From: CAVUNY01 sp963843535
GTDB lineage: Bacteria > Chloroflexota > Anaerolineae > Anaerolineales > Anaerolineaceae
Length of the DNA stretch: 64,000 nt
Direction: 5' to 3'
NCBI GenBank assembly: GCA_963843535.1
Contig: CAWJKU010000002.1
Coordinates: 664,055 to 728,054 of the forward strand
Below the pieces are notes generated by a model. It was not told the DNA's origin. It saw nothing but the letters and a program-made list of their open reading frames with translations, and did not search any database. Made by a program: the position numbers and the translations under genes. This document shows, piece by piece, positions 26,980 to 35,117 of this stretch. Every line of letters starts with the position of its first letter. Within the stretch, counting starts at the first letter, position 1.

Positions 26980-27927
26980 ATGACATTATCTCCAGGTACA
27001 CTGCTCAATAATCGATACCGCATCCTGACTATCCTGGGACAAGGCGGTATGGGAGCCGTGTATCACGCCATTGACGAGAATCTAGGCGTCGCGGTTGCTG
27101 TAAAAGAGAATCTTTTCCTTACAGATGAATATGCACGCCAGTTCCAGCGTGAAGCAAGCATCCTGGCGGGACTGCGCCACCCCAACCTGCCGCGAGTGGG
27201 CGATTACTTCACGCTGCAAGGACAGGGTCAGTACTTAATTATGGATTATATTGAGGGCGAAGACGTCCGCATGCGTCTGGAACGCCTGAAACAGCTCCCC
27301 GAAAAAGATGTGGTTATCATTGGGGTCTTGATTTGTGATGCATTGGCTTACCTGCACTCGCGTAAACCTCCTGTGGTCCACCGAGATATCAAGCCCGGAA
27401 ACATTAAAGTGACCCCCGAGGGTGAGGTGATCCTGGTTGATTTTGGCCTGGCTAAAATTATGTCGCGCGATGAAGCCACCACGACCGGGGCAAGAGCGAT
27501 GACCCCAGGATATTCTCCGCCGGAACAATACGGAACCGCCCGCACCGATCCTCGCACCGATATTTATTCGTTGGGCGCAACCCTGTATGCATCGCTGACC
27601 GCCCTCATCCCCGAAGATGGGTTGGCCCGCGCCACTGGCAAAGTGGAGCTGACTCCAATTCGTTCGCTCCTTCCCAAAGTAAACCGCCGTCTGGCAGCAT
27701 CGATTGAGAAAGCCCTGGAAGTTGAACCCGATCAACGATTCCAAACTGCGGACGAATTTCGAAATTCGCTGCTTCAATCCAGTGATATTACCGCCATGGC
27801 GAATATCGGCCGCATCACAATACCCCCTCCGCCAATCGTGACCGATACACCGCCATTGTCTGAGCCGGTAAAATCGGTCGAGAGTTCAAATCAGACGCTT
27901 CAAACATTGTCATTTCTGAACCGATAA
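26980..27927 (+). CDS. Ser/Thr protein kinase domain of a receptor kinase (frameshifted gene)
   Basis: 315 residues of an Hanks-type kinase: glycine loop LGQGGMGAVYHA, VAVKEN lysine, catalytic HRDIKPGN (H134-R-D136), VDFGLAK activation site and the APE-like PGYSPPEQYG. A linker follows, then the frame stops. A one-base shift between 27864 and about 27905 would join it to a transmembrane helix and extracellular sensor encoded downstream, making a PknB-like receptor kinase. An ATG at 26965 leads to a stop within a few codons, so 26980 is the start. Confidence 0.9.
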   Translation: MTLSPGTLLNNRYRILTILGQGGMGAVYHAIDENLGVAVAVKENLFLTDEYARQFQREASILAGLRHPNLPRVGDYFTLQGQGQYLIMDYIEGEDVRMRLERLKQLPEKDVVIIGVLICDALAYLHSRKPPVVHRDIKPGNIKVTPEGEVILVDFGLAKIMSRDEATTTGARAMTPGYSPPEQYGTARTDPRTDIYSLGATLYASLTALIPEDGLARATGKVELTPIRSLLPKVNRRLAASIEKALEVEPDQRFQTADEFRNSLLQSSDITAMANIGRITIPPPPIVTDTPPLSEPVKSVESSNQTLQTLSFLNR

Positions 27928-29102
27928 ACGCCTCAAAACCGGTCGTTAACGCCACTCGGCGGGGTTATTGGGGATGGATATTAATCCTCCTGCTATTAAT
28001 CCTGGGTGGATTGGCTTCAATTGCTTACGCCCGACCCGATTTACCTGCCGCATTTTTTCGTCAATTCAATCCGGTCACGTCAACCCCCGAACCTGTCGTC
28101 ATTCCTCCAACAGAAACTGCCATCCAAATTACATCAACTCCCACTGAATCTGAACCCATTAGGACGATCGTTCCAATTGTTTTGCTTACCCCATCGCTCA
28201 CACCCACACCGCGCATCACGCCCACATATACCGGCGGTGGAACCGGGCAGATCGCTTTTTCATCCGACCGCACCGGATTATTTCAGATTTACTTGATTAA
28301 TGCCGATGGCGGTGACCTTAAGAAATTAACCAATTTACCGAACGGAGCCTGCCAGCCCCGCTGGTCTCCTGATGGTAAGCAAATTGTGTTTGTATCACCC
28401 TGCAGTCCACGCAATGAAACCTATCCAGGAGGACGACTGTTCATCATGAATCATGATGGCAGCGACAGCCATCCACTACAGATTCCGATCAACCTGGAGG
28501 GCGATTTTGACCCCAACTGGTCACCAGATGGAAAAAGCATAATTTTTACTTCCGTTCAGACCGGGCGGTTCCAGATATTTCAATATTTTCTCGCGAACGA
28601 TTACACTCGCAACCTGTCGAATTCCAAATCCTATGATTCTTCCCCGACCTGGTCTCCGGACGGCAAGCTCATCGCGTTTGTACGAAAAACATCGGCGAGC
28701 CAGATCTGGTTGATGGATAGTAATGGCGCAAACCAGGTCCAATTTAATTTGAGCGATCCAGCTCTGGTTTGCCAGAGCCCGGCCTGGACGCCTGATGGAC
28801 AGATGATCCTGTTCAGCCAATCGAAAACAAACCAGCCAATCCCCTGGCTGATGGCCCAACGGCTGCGCGATCAGGGAACCAACCAGGAATTTAAGATGCC
28901 TCCAGCGGGTCAGGATATTGGTCCTGCTACTGGAGTTTCAATATCGCCAGATGGCTTTTTAATTTCTTTTGAGAGCTGGCCAGATGGAAAAAACCATGAA
29001 ATCTTTGTGATGATGATCAACGGATCAGATAAAGTCCCATTGACCGCGGATGCTTCATATGATTTTGGGCCGGCCTGGCGTCCGCGTATTTCGATCCCCT
29101 AA
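27864..29102 (+). CDS. Transmembrane and TolB/WD40-like sensor part of the receptor kinase (frameshifted gene)
   Basis: The frame is open from 27864. It encodes a short cytoplasmic stretch, the helix WGWILILLLLILGGLASIAYA (codons about 27969-28028), a Thr/Pro linker (TPSLTPTPRITPTYTGG), and a beta-propeller made of TolB/PD40-type repeats: GQIAFSSDRTGLFQIYLINADG, PRWSPDGKQIVFVS, PNWSPDGKSIIFTS, PTWSPDGKLIAFVR. A start at TTG 28011 would cut the helix in half, so this is better read as the second half of the kinase gene after a lost base. Confidence 0.82.
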   Translation, partial: AGKIGREFKSDASNIVISEPINASKPVVNATRRGYWGWILILLLLILGGLASIAYARPDLPAAFFRQFNPVTSTPEPVVIPPTETAIQITSTPTESEPIRTIVPIVLLTPSLTPTPRITPTYTGGGTGQIAFSSDRTGLFQIYLINADGGDLKKLTNLPNGACQPRWSPDGKQIVFVSPCSPRNETYPGGRLFIMNHDGSDSHPLQIPINLEGDFDPNWSPDGKSIIFTSVQTGRFQIFQYFLANDYTRNLSNSKSYDSSPTWSPDGKLIAFVRKTSASQIWLMDSNGANQVQFNLSDPALVCQSPAWTPDGQMILFSQSKTNQPIPWLMAQRLRDQGTNQEFKMPPAGQDIGPATGVSISPDGFLISFESWPDGKNHEIFVMMINGSDKVPLTADASYDFGPAWRPRISIP

Positions 29103-29131
29103 ATTTTTGCTGGGCTAATTTAATCGGAGGT

Positions 29132-30100
29132 TTAGGTCTCGGATAATACCGGTGCATATTGCCCGGCGAACAAGGCTGGAGTCCCGCCTGTGTGCCAGAA
29201 TAAGACCTTTTCTTCGGTCTTGAAGAATCCTTTCCGTATCAAATCGATCATTCCGGCAGCAGATCGCCCCGTGTATACCGGATCAAGCAAAAGCCCTTCA
29301 GTTTGAGCAAACAGGCGGATAGCGTGGATTTCTGGATCACCCAGCACGCCATAACCACCTCCCAGGTAATCCGCGTTTACCAGGATTTCCCCAGGGTCAA
29401 AACCATGGGGCTCGTTGATGATATCGGCTGCCTGGCTCGCAATTCTGGCAACCATATTTTGCAGGGTTGCTGCCGGTTCATCGATGCTGATCCCCAAAAT
29501 TTTTCCAGGCCACTGCGCGCGGTGTGCGCCCAGAACCAGCCCGGCTTGCGTTCCCCCTGACGAGGAAGCCACGATAATCCAATCGGGGTTTGCCTGTTGA
29601 TCCATCAGTTCTCTGAATGCAGCTTCGTACCCCAGCGCGCCTAGACCAGTTGAGCCACCCAAAGGAATCAAATACGGCCTGCGTCCGGCAGCCCAGGCTT
29701 CATCAAAAACCTGCTTGAGTTTCATCTCGCGCTGATCCCGGGTCGTCCATTCCAATTTCGCCCCAAACAGGTCATCTACCAGTAAATTACCGCTTGGCTG
29801 CTGATCTGCGTCTCCGTTCAAAACGAGGGTACAGCCTAACCCAAACTTGCTCGCCAGAGCAGCTACCTGCCGGCAGTGGTTAGACTGCGCTGCCCCAACC
29901 GAGATCAGCGTCTTCGCGCCCGCTGCCTGCGCTTCAGCCAGCAAAAATTCCAGCTTGCGGGTCTTATTTCCACCGAAAGCCAATCCGGTCAGGTCATCGC
30001 GCTTCACCCACAGACGCGGTCCGCCCAATCTGGCGCTTAACCTCGGCATGGCTTCAACAGGAGTTGGTAAACTGGCAAATCGTATCCTGGGTGCTATCAT
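29132..30100 (-). CDS. dcyD: D-cysteine desulfhydrase / ACC deaminase family PLP enzyme
   Basis: 322 residues of the fold-II PLP family. The start RIRFASLPTPVEAMPRLSARLGGPRLWVKRDDLTGLAFGGNKTRKLEFL contains the PLP lysine (NKTRK), followed by AAQSNHCRQ, SSGGTQAGL (phosphate-binding) and DPVYTGRSAAGMI. Family members cleave D-cysteine to pyruvate, H2S and ammonia via 2-aminoacrylate, or deaminate ACC; sequence alone does not decide between them. Start overlaps the FemAB gene stop (ATGA). It is the last gene of a long operon whose first gene is ridA. Confidence 0.85.
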   Translation of the reverse strand: MIAPRIRFASLPTPVEAMPRLSARLGGPRLWVKRDDLTGLAFGGNKTRKLEFLLAEAQAAGAKTLISVGAAQSNHCRQVAALASKFGLGCTLVLNGDADQQPSGNLLVDDLFGAKLEWTTRDQREMKLKQVFDEAWAAGRRPYLIPLGGSTGLGALGYEAAFRELMDQQANPDWIIVASSSGGTQAGLVLGAHRAQWPGKILGISIDEPAATLQNMVARIASQAADIINEPHGFDPGEILVNADYLGGGYGVLGDPEIHAIRLFAQTEGLLLDPVYTGRSAAGMIDLIRKGFFKTEEKVLFWHTGGTPALFAGQYAPVLSET

Positions 30101-31194
30101 CCAATCACCTCCTGTCTGGTCTGTTCTCGCCTTCTTCGCCGCATAATATTCAGGAAACGGGGCAATATTTTCAAATAAAAAGAATAAAGATGCGGTCGCA
30201 CCGGAAAATCCCAGGCTCCCAGCGTCCTGATGGTCTCCCCACCTATTGACTCTTTAAACCTGAAGACCCCCCACAAAGGATCCGCCTCATTAAATTTTTC
30301 TGGCGCGCCCCATAAATCGTACGCCACGCAGCCGCGATTTCTTGCCCGGCGCATGGCAGTCCACTGCAAGAGATAATTTGGCATCTTGTCTCGGTGGAGA
30401 TTCGTCGACATTCCTTGCAGGTACCAGGCCTTTTTGGCAAAATAATATACCATGATCCCGGCGACCGGTTGCCCGTCGACTTCAGCGATCAACGCCTCAA
30501 GCATATCCTGGTCCAGGAAGGTTTTCCAGAGGGTCTGGTAGTATTCCAGCGATCGTATCAAAAAACCATCTCTCACGGATGTTTCTGCGTACATCTGATA
30601 TAACATGGGTAAATCCGAAGATGTGCCCTGCCGGACTGAAACGCCGCGTTTTTCACCAAGGCGCAGGTTGTAGCGCGCTTTCTGTTTTATTCGTGCCAGC
30701 CAGGCATCTTCAGACTCCGTCAGATCGACGATCACCGTGTTGCGGAATTGGACCTGCTCCGGCGAATATTGCCATCCGCGCCGGTGCAGTTCCACCTGCA
30801 GGGTTGCGCCAGTGGTTTCGTCCTGAACGCCCTCTGTTCCGGGCACACCTGTCCCAAGAATCACCTCCGGGTCGATCTTAATAAACATGGCGCGCTGCCG
30901 CCGGGCGGTCAATTCCATTTCAGCCAGTGCCCGTACACGCCAAACTGGGTCTGACCAATCCACCAGAGGTCCGCGCGGAACATATAATATCCGCAGGCGG
31001 AGGGGTGAAACTGTGCGTTGCAAAATTAAGCCAGCGCATTTCACCTGACCGGCTTGATCCTTCCAGGCCTGCGGCAGCGGCTGCCAGCCAAAACATTTTT
31101 TAACCACCCCCCATTCCCAGGTCTGTAATAAATGCGCCCCGGGCAGCCCTGCTATGGTTTCATTCCACTCCCTGGCGTTCAACCTTTCGTTCAC
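30097..31194 (-). CDS. FemAB/FemX-type peptidoglycan bridge ligase, copy 2
   Basis: 365 residues with the two GNAT-like FemAB domains: an N-terminal half (HLLQTWEWGVVKKCFGWQPLP, ILYVPRGPLVDW) and a C-terminal half (KQKARYNLRLGEKRGVSVRQ, GIMVYYFAKKAWYLQGMST, YLLQWTAMRRARNRGCVAYDLWGAPE). FemAB proteins add amino acids from aminoacyl-tRNA to the lipid II side chain. The GTG at 31194 overlaps the upstream stop (GTGA) and is preferred over an ATG 24 bases upstream that has no SD. It is a tandem paralogue of the next gene upstream. Confidence 0.87.
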   Translation of the reverse strand: MNERLNAREWNETIAGLPGAHLLQTWEWGVVKKCFGWQPLPQAWKDQAGQVKCAGLILQRTVSPLRLRILYVPRGPLVDWSDPVWRVRALAEMELTARRQRAMFIKIDPEVILGTGVPGTEGVQDETTGATLQVELHRRGWQYSPEQVQFRNTVIVDLTESEDAWLARIKQKARYNLRLGEKRGVSVRQGTSSDLPMLYQMYAETSVRDGFLIRSLEYYQTLWKTFLDQDMLEALIAEVDGQPVAGIMVYYFAKKAWYLQGMSTNLHRDKMPNYLLQWTAMRRARNRGCVAYDLWGAPEKFNEADPLWGVFRFKESIGGETIRTLGAWDFPVRPHLYSFYLKILPRFLNIMRRRRREQTRQEVIG

Positions 31195-32177
31195 TCCCCT
31201 CCGCGTCTTTCCACCCATATCTGGTAAAAACGATAAAGAATTGGATTATAAACTTTTTCCCAGGCTCCAACTGACCTTGTTAACTTGCCACCAAATTTTC
31301 GTTTGAAACCGTAGACGCCCCACAATCCATCCTGCCGGTCGGAAAATTCGTCCTCAAGTACGTCTTCATCAAAATCCGGCACGCCGTATAAATCATATTC
31401 TTTGCAGCCTCGCCGTGCCGCCCAGCGCATCGCCTCAAGCTGGATCAGATATGTGGGGTTTAACTGGCGCTGTTCATCGCGCGATGCCGCATACAGGTAC
31501 CAGGCTCTTTTTCCATGGGCGAACACCATTAAACCTGCCAGCAGCTGGCTTTCCCAATCCGCCATAATCAGGTTAACCTCATCTTGTTGGGCGAATACGG
31601 AAAAAACCTTCATGTAATAGGATAAAGAATGAACGGCGAACATCTCACGTTGGCCCGTCTCATGCAGTATCTGGAAGAATGATTCCACGTCATGCGAACT
31701 GCGGGCAACCACCCCGCCGCGTTCCGCGGTACGGAAACACGCCCTCGTTTTCTTCGACATGCACGCCAGCCAATCTTTCTCATCACCGCTCAAATCCACG
31801 ATCAGGGTGCGGCGGGGTTGGATTGACCTCTTTTCAGATTGAAAACCAGGCATATTCGCCTGGACTTCATTGTTTGGTTCCCAAATATCAGGTTCGACCT
31901 TTAGAAAAATGGCTTTTCTTTCTTTGCAAACACGGTCTAATTCCGGCCAGAATTTCTTCCAGCCCTTTCCAACCGGTCCCTTGGGAATATATGCCACCGA
32001 AAATCCAAGCGGAAGCTGGCGGAAAAGGATCTGCGCGCCGCAATTTTCGCGGACAAACCGCACCGGTTCCCATCCAAAAGCGGATTTTAACTCCCCCCAG
32101 GCGCCGGTTTGAAGCAGATGGGCATCTGGATAATTCTTTAAGAAATTATCCCATTCGGAACGGGTAAGGATTGGCAT
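31191..32177 (-). CDS. FemAB/FemX-type peptidoglycan bridge ligase, copy 1
   Basis: 328 residues. N-terminal HLLQTGAWGELKSAFGWEPV and SVAYIPKGPVGKGW match the first GNAT-like half; KKTRACFRTAERGGVVARSS, GLMVFAHGKRAWYLYAASRD and YLIQLEAMRWAARRGCKEYDLYGVPD the second. It probably adds one residue of a peptidoglycan cross-bridge, its paralogue the next. Located between a CapD-like dehydratase and the second copy, with 12 bases or less separating genes. Confidence 0.87.
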   Translation of the reverse strand: MPILTRSEWDNFLKNYPDAHLLQTGAWGELKSAFGWEPVRFVRENCGAQILFRQLPLGFSVAYIPKGPVGKGWKKFWPELDRVCKERKAIFLKVEPDIWEPNNEVQANMPGFQSEKRSIQPRRTLIVDLSGDEKDWLACMSKKTRACFRTAERGGVVARSSHDVESFFQILHETGQREMFAVHSLSYYMKVFSVFAQQDEVNLIMADWESQLLAGLMVFAHGKRAWYLYAASRDEQRQLNPTYLIQLEAMRWAARRGCKEYDLYGVPDFDEDVLEDEFSDRQDGLWGVYGFKRKFGGKLTRSVGAWEKVYNPILYRFYQIWVERRGGE

Positions 32178-32189
32178 CAGGCCCCGAAG

Positions 32190-34088
32190 TTAATTTTCAA
32201 CGGCAGTGATCGATGGCGGAGGTGTAGCTCTAACGGCAGAACCAGGGATAAGCTCATCCAGCATATTGATAAGGGCTGGGGCATCACTTTCTCGCGCCAG
32301 GCGAAGAAGCTCGTCAACCGCGTTTCCCAGAGGCTCACCGCATAATTCATCGTCCCGGCATTCTACCCGGAAGATGTCAGGATGGATGGTAGGCTCATAA
32401 GGCTGGTTTTTCTCCCACAAGTCCTCGCTTAACTTTTCACCTGCGCGGATGCCGGTATAGACGATTTCAATATCTTTACCCGGTACTAACCCTGACAGGC
32501 GGATCAAATCTTCCGCCAGGTCCTGGATCCTGACCTGCTTTCCCATGTTGAGCACAAACGTTTCACCGCCATTTCCCAGGGTAGCTGCCTGTAAAACCAG
32601 GTACACAGCTTCGGGAATGGTCATGAAATAGCGTTTCATATCCGGATGGGTAATTTTCACCGGTCCGCCGTTAGCAATCTGGCGTTTGAACAAAGGCACC
32701 ACACTTCCTCTGCTGCCCAGAACATTGCCAAAACGAACAACGCTGAAAAAACGCCCGGTGCGTAATGCAGCATCCATCACGATCGTTTCAGCGATGCGCT
32801 TCGTCGCCCCCATGACATTGACCGGACGTATCGCTTTGTCAGTTGAGATCATAACCATACGCATAATATCAAATTGGACAGCCGCATCTACCACATTGCG
32901 CGTTCCCAAAATGTTATTCGTGATAGCTTCCTCAACATTCATTTCCATTAATGGCACGTGCTTATGGGCAGCCGCGTGAAATACTACCTGAGGCTGGTGT
33001 TGAGAGAAAATGGCAAAGATTCGGTTACGGTCGCGCACATCAGCAATAACAGGGTGTATCACCAGCCCGGAGAAATCTTCTTGAAGCTCGAGCAGCGCCT
33101 CGAAGATGCTGTTTTCCCCGTGTCCCAGCATAATTAATTCAGCAGGCCCCCACCGTGCAATCTGGCGGCACAATTCTCGTCCAATCGAGCCGCCGGCACC
33201 GGTCACCAGTACCCGCCGCCCGCTGAGCGTTTCACCGACCTGCTGGTCACGAATCCGCGCCGGATCGCGCCGCAGCAAGTCGGCAATCTCAACTTCCCGC
33301 AGCCGGCTCACACTGACTTTCCCGCCCAACAGCTCATAAATCCCCGGCATCGTCCTGAACGGGACGCCCTTCAGCCGGCAAACGTCCGCCACCAGGCGAA
33401 CAACGTTGCCCGGCGCACTGGGTATAGCGATAATTACTTCATCGGTGTGCATCCTATCCAGGATGCGCGCCATGTCATTCAATTTTCCGACCACGGGGAC
33501 GCCGTAAAGCTGCTGTTTTTGTTTGGAAGAGTCGTCATCCAAAAATCCTATCGGCTGCAGGGTCAGCTGAGGATTTTTCTGCATCTCTCGCACCACCAGC
33601 GCTCCTGCATCCCCGGCGCCGACAATCAAGACCTTGTGCGCATGACCCTGCGCGCTGGGTTTATCCGCGGTTTTTTGGCTCTCTTCTAACATCCGGATGG
33701 TTATCCGCGATCCGCTGATCAGAATCAATGATAATACCCAATCAATAAACGGGATCGAGCGCGGAAAACCATCGAACGCGCCCAGGGACCATAAGCTGAA
33801 AATCGCCAGGGATACAGGGATCGATGCCGTGGTGACTGCCGCCAGGATAAGCTTGAGCTCGCGAATACTGGTATATTCCCACATCCGCCGGTACATACCA
33901 AAAAAATAATAAACGACCGGCTTAACAAGTAATGAGACCCCAAGCATCCAGTACAGTGAGGGTAAATACTGGCTCATTTGCGCATTCAATTCCAGGCGCA
34001 GTACATAACTGCCCAGAATCGATACAACGATCAGTACTAAATCCGCGAGTAAAAGGTATCTGTTGCGTACTTTTGGCCTGATCCTCAT
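32190..34088 (-). CDS. Membrane NDP-sugar 4,6-dehydratase, CapD/WbpM type
   Basis: 632 residues from the ATG at 34088. Four N-terminal transmembrane helices precede a first Rossmann-like domain (VLIVGAGDAGALVV) and the catalytic SDR domain (VLVTGAGGSIGRELCRQI, FHAAAHKHVPLME, MISTDKAIRPVNVMGATKR, with the S-M-K type active site of this family). Such enzymes dehydrate UDP-GlcNAc for surface-polysaccharide sugars. The frame is open 117 codons further upstream, but that part overlaps the glycosyltransferase gene and lacks any domain. The chosen ATG lies 2 bases after that gene's stop. Confidence 0.9.
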   Translation of the reverse strand: MRIRPKVRNRYLLLADLVLIVVSILGSYVLRLELNAQMSQYLPSLYWMLGVSLLVKPVVYYFFGMYRRMWEYTSIRELKLILAAVTTASIPVSLAIFSLWSLGAFDGFPRSIPFIDWVLSLILISGSRITIRMLEESQKTADKPSAQGHAHKVLIVGAGDAGALVVREMQKNPQLTLQPIGFLDDDSSKQKQQLYGVPVVGKLNDMARILDRMHTDEVIIAIPSAPGNVVRLVADVCRLKGVPFRTMPGIYELLGGKVSVSRLREVEIADLLRRDPARIRDQQVGETLSGRRVLVTGAGGSIGRELCRQIARWGPAELIMLGHGENSIFEALLELQEDFSGLVIHPVIADVRDRNRIFAIFSQHQPQVVFHAAAHKHVPLMEMNVEEAITNNILGTRNVVDAAVQFDIMRMVMISTDKAIRPVNVMGATKRIAETIVMDAALRTGRFFSVVRFGNVLGSRGSVVPLFKRQIANGGPVKITHPDMKRYFMTIPEAVYLVLQAATLGNGGETFVLNMGKQVRIQDLAEDLIRLSGLVPGKDIEIVYTGIRAGEKLSEDLWEKNQPYEPTIHPDIFRVECRDDELCGEPLGNAVDELLRLARESDAPALINMLDELIPGSAVRATPPPSITAVEN

Positions 34089-34090
34089 GA

Positions 34091-34972
34091 TTAATCTCGA
34101 CCTTTTTGCGTCTTCGTAGAAATCCTGGAAAATGATTTTACCATGCTTCCTAAAAACCCGGCTCCCCAGGCCGAATGCATGGTGGCGATTGCCAGCGGGA
34201 TACCTGCTAACAAACGCCATTCTCGATGCTGCCGCGCTGGTTTTACCGCCCCGATGACCAGAATTAATCCATATATACTTATTTCTACCAGCAGCAATAC
34301 CCGTGCCAGATTCCAGCCCAGGGCAAGGATTCCCAGTCCAATAATACTCAAAACGAATAAAGGGGGGATCGCCTGGCGCCAGCGCAGCGTTTGCGGATAT
34401 CGCCGCAGCATCTGGTACTTCCAATACCCGTAGCGCCAATACTGCTTCGCCAGGGCAGACAGACTGGATCTGGCATAGTAAATCGACTGGATTTCCGGGT
34501 CAAGCCAAATCCGCCCGCCTGCCTGGCGAATACGCGTGTTAAATTCGTAATCTTCATTGGTCAGTAAGGTCTCATCATACCGCCCAATTTTATCCAGCAG
34601 ATCGCGGCGGTAGGCGCCAAACGGCACTGTGTCCACCATTGATGCCCGAGTAGTGTAGCGGTACAGGGCATCCCCCACCCCCAAAGGATGGGCAGCCGCC
34701 GAAGCAATAGATTTTGCCATCCAACCATCGCTTCCCGGATGTATCTTCCATATCCCGCCTACCATTTCTACCGGGTTATTCCGTAAGTCAGCCAGGCAGC
34801 GCTCGATATAATGCTTATCGGGTATGGAATGAGCATCCAGGCGTACGATATACTCTCCCTGGGCCTGCGCGAGGGCAGAATTCAAGGCGGCAGGAATACT
34901 GCGTCTTGGATTTTCTACCACGCGAACCATTAAATCTGGGTGGGAGTCTCTGAAAAGCCTTGATTTTCTCAC
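34091..34972 (-). CDS. Family 2 glycosyltransferase, C-terminal part (frameshifted gene)
   Basis: Contains the continuation of a GT2 enzyme: SHPDLMVRVVENPRRSIPAALNSAL, GEYIVRLDAHSIPDKHYIERCL (the DxD-like DAH), ADLRNNPVEMVGG, EDYEFNTRIRQAGGRIWLDPE, and two C-terminal helices (LFVLSIIGLGILALGW, LLLVEISIYGLILVIGAV). It probably transfers a sugar to a lipid or polysaccharide on the cytoplasmic side of the membrane. Its first in-frame ATG is inside the domain, so the real N-terminus is the fragment at 34815-35117. Confidence 0.87.
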   Translation of the reverse strand: MRKSRLFRDSHPDLMVRVVENPRRSIPAALNSALAQAQGEYIVRLDAHSIPDKHYIERCLADLRNNPVEMVGGIWKIHPGSDGWMAKSIASAAAHPLGVGDALYRYTTRASMVDTVPFGAYRRDLLDKIGRYDETLLTNEDYEFNTRIRQAGGRIWLDPEIQSIYYARSSLSALAKQYWRYGYWKYQMLRRYPQTLRWRQAIPPLFVLSIIGLGILALGWNLARVLLLVEISIYGLILVIGAVKPARQHREWRLLAGIPLAIATMHSAWGAGFLGSMVKSFSRISTKTQKGRD

Positions 34973-35117
34973 GGGTGCTATCCGTGGAAACGCCGTCAGC
35001 GATGATCACCTCCAGATCGGTAATCGGCCAGGTCTGATCATTAATCGACGCAAGCAGCAGCTGGATCGTCTTTTCTTCGTTGTAGCAGGGCACGATCACA
35101 GACACAGTGGGCATCAA
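34815..35117 (-). CDS. Family 2 glycosyltransferase, N-terminal part (frameshifted gene)
   Basis: MPTVSVIVPCYNEEKTIQLLLASI and LEVIIADGVSTDSTREKIKAF are the nucleotide-sugar binding N-terminus of a GT-A enzyme. After KAF the family sequence continues in the next frame (RDSHPDL). A TTTT run on the minus strand (34953-34956) with one T too many explains the break exactly. The joined protein is about 341 residues. The start overlaps the histidine kinase stop (ATGA). Confidence 0.85.
   Translation of the reverse strand: MMPTVSVIVPCYNEEKTIQLLLASINDQTWPITDLEVIIADGVSTDSTREKIKAFQRLPPRFNGSRGRKSKTQYSCRLEFCPRAGPGRVYRTPGCSFHTR

Noticed and set aside
34089..34439. 117-codon N-terminal extension of the CapD-like dehydratase frame
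   Set aside because: It overlaps the glycosyltransferase gene on the same strand, has no domain, and a better ATG (34088) follows that gene's stop directly.
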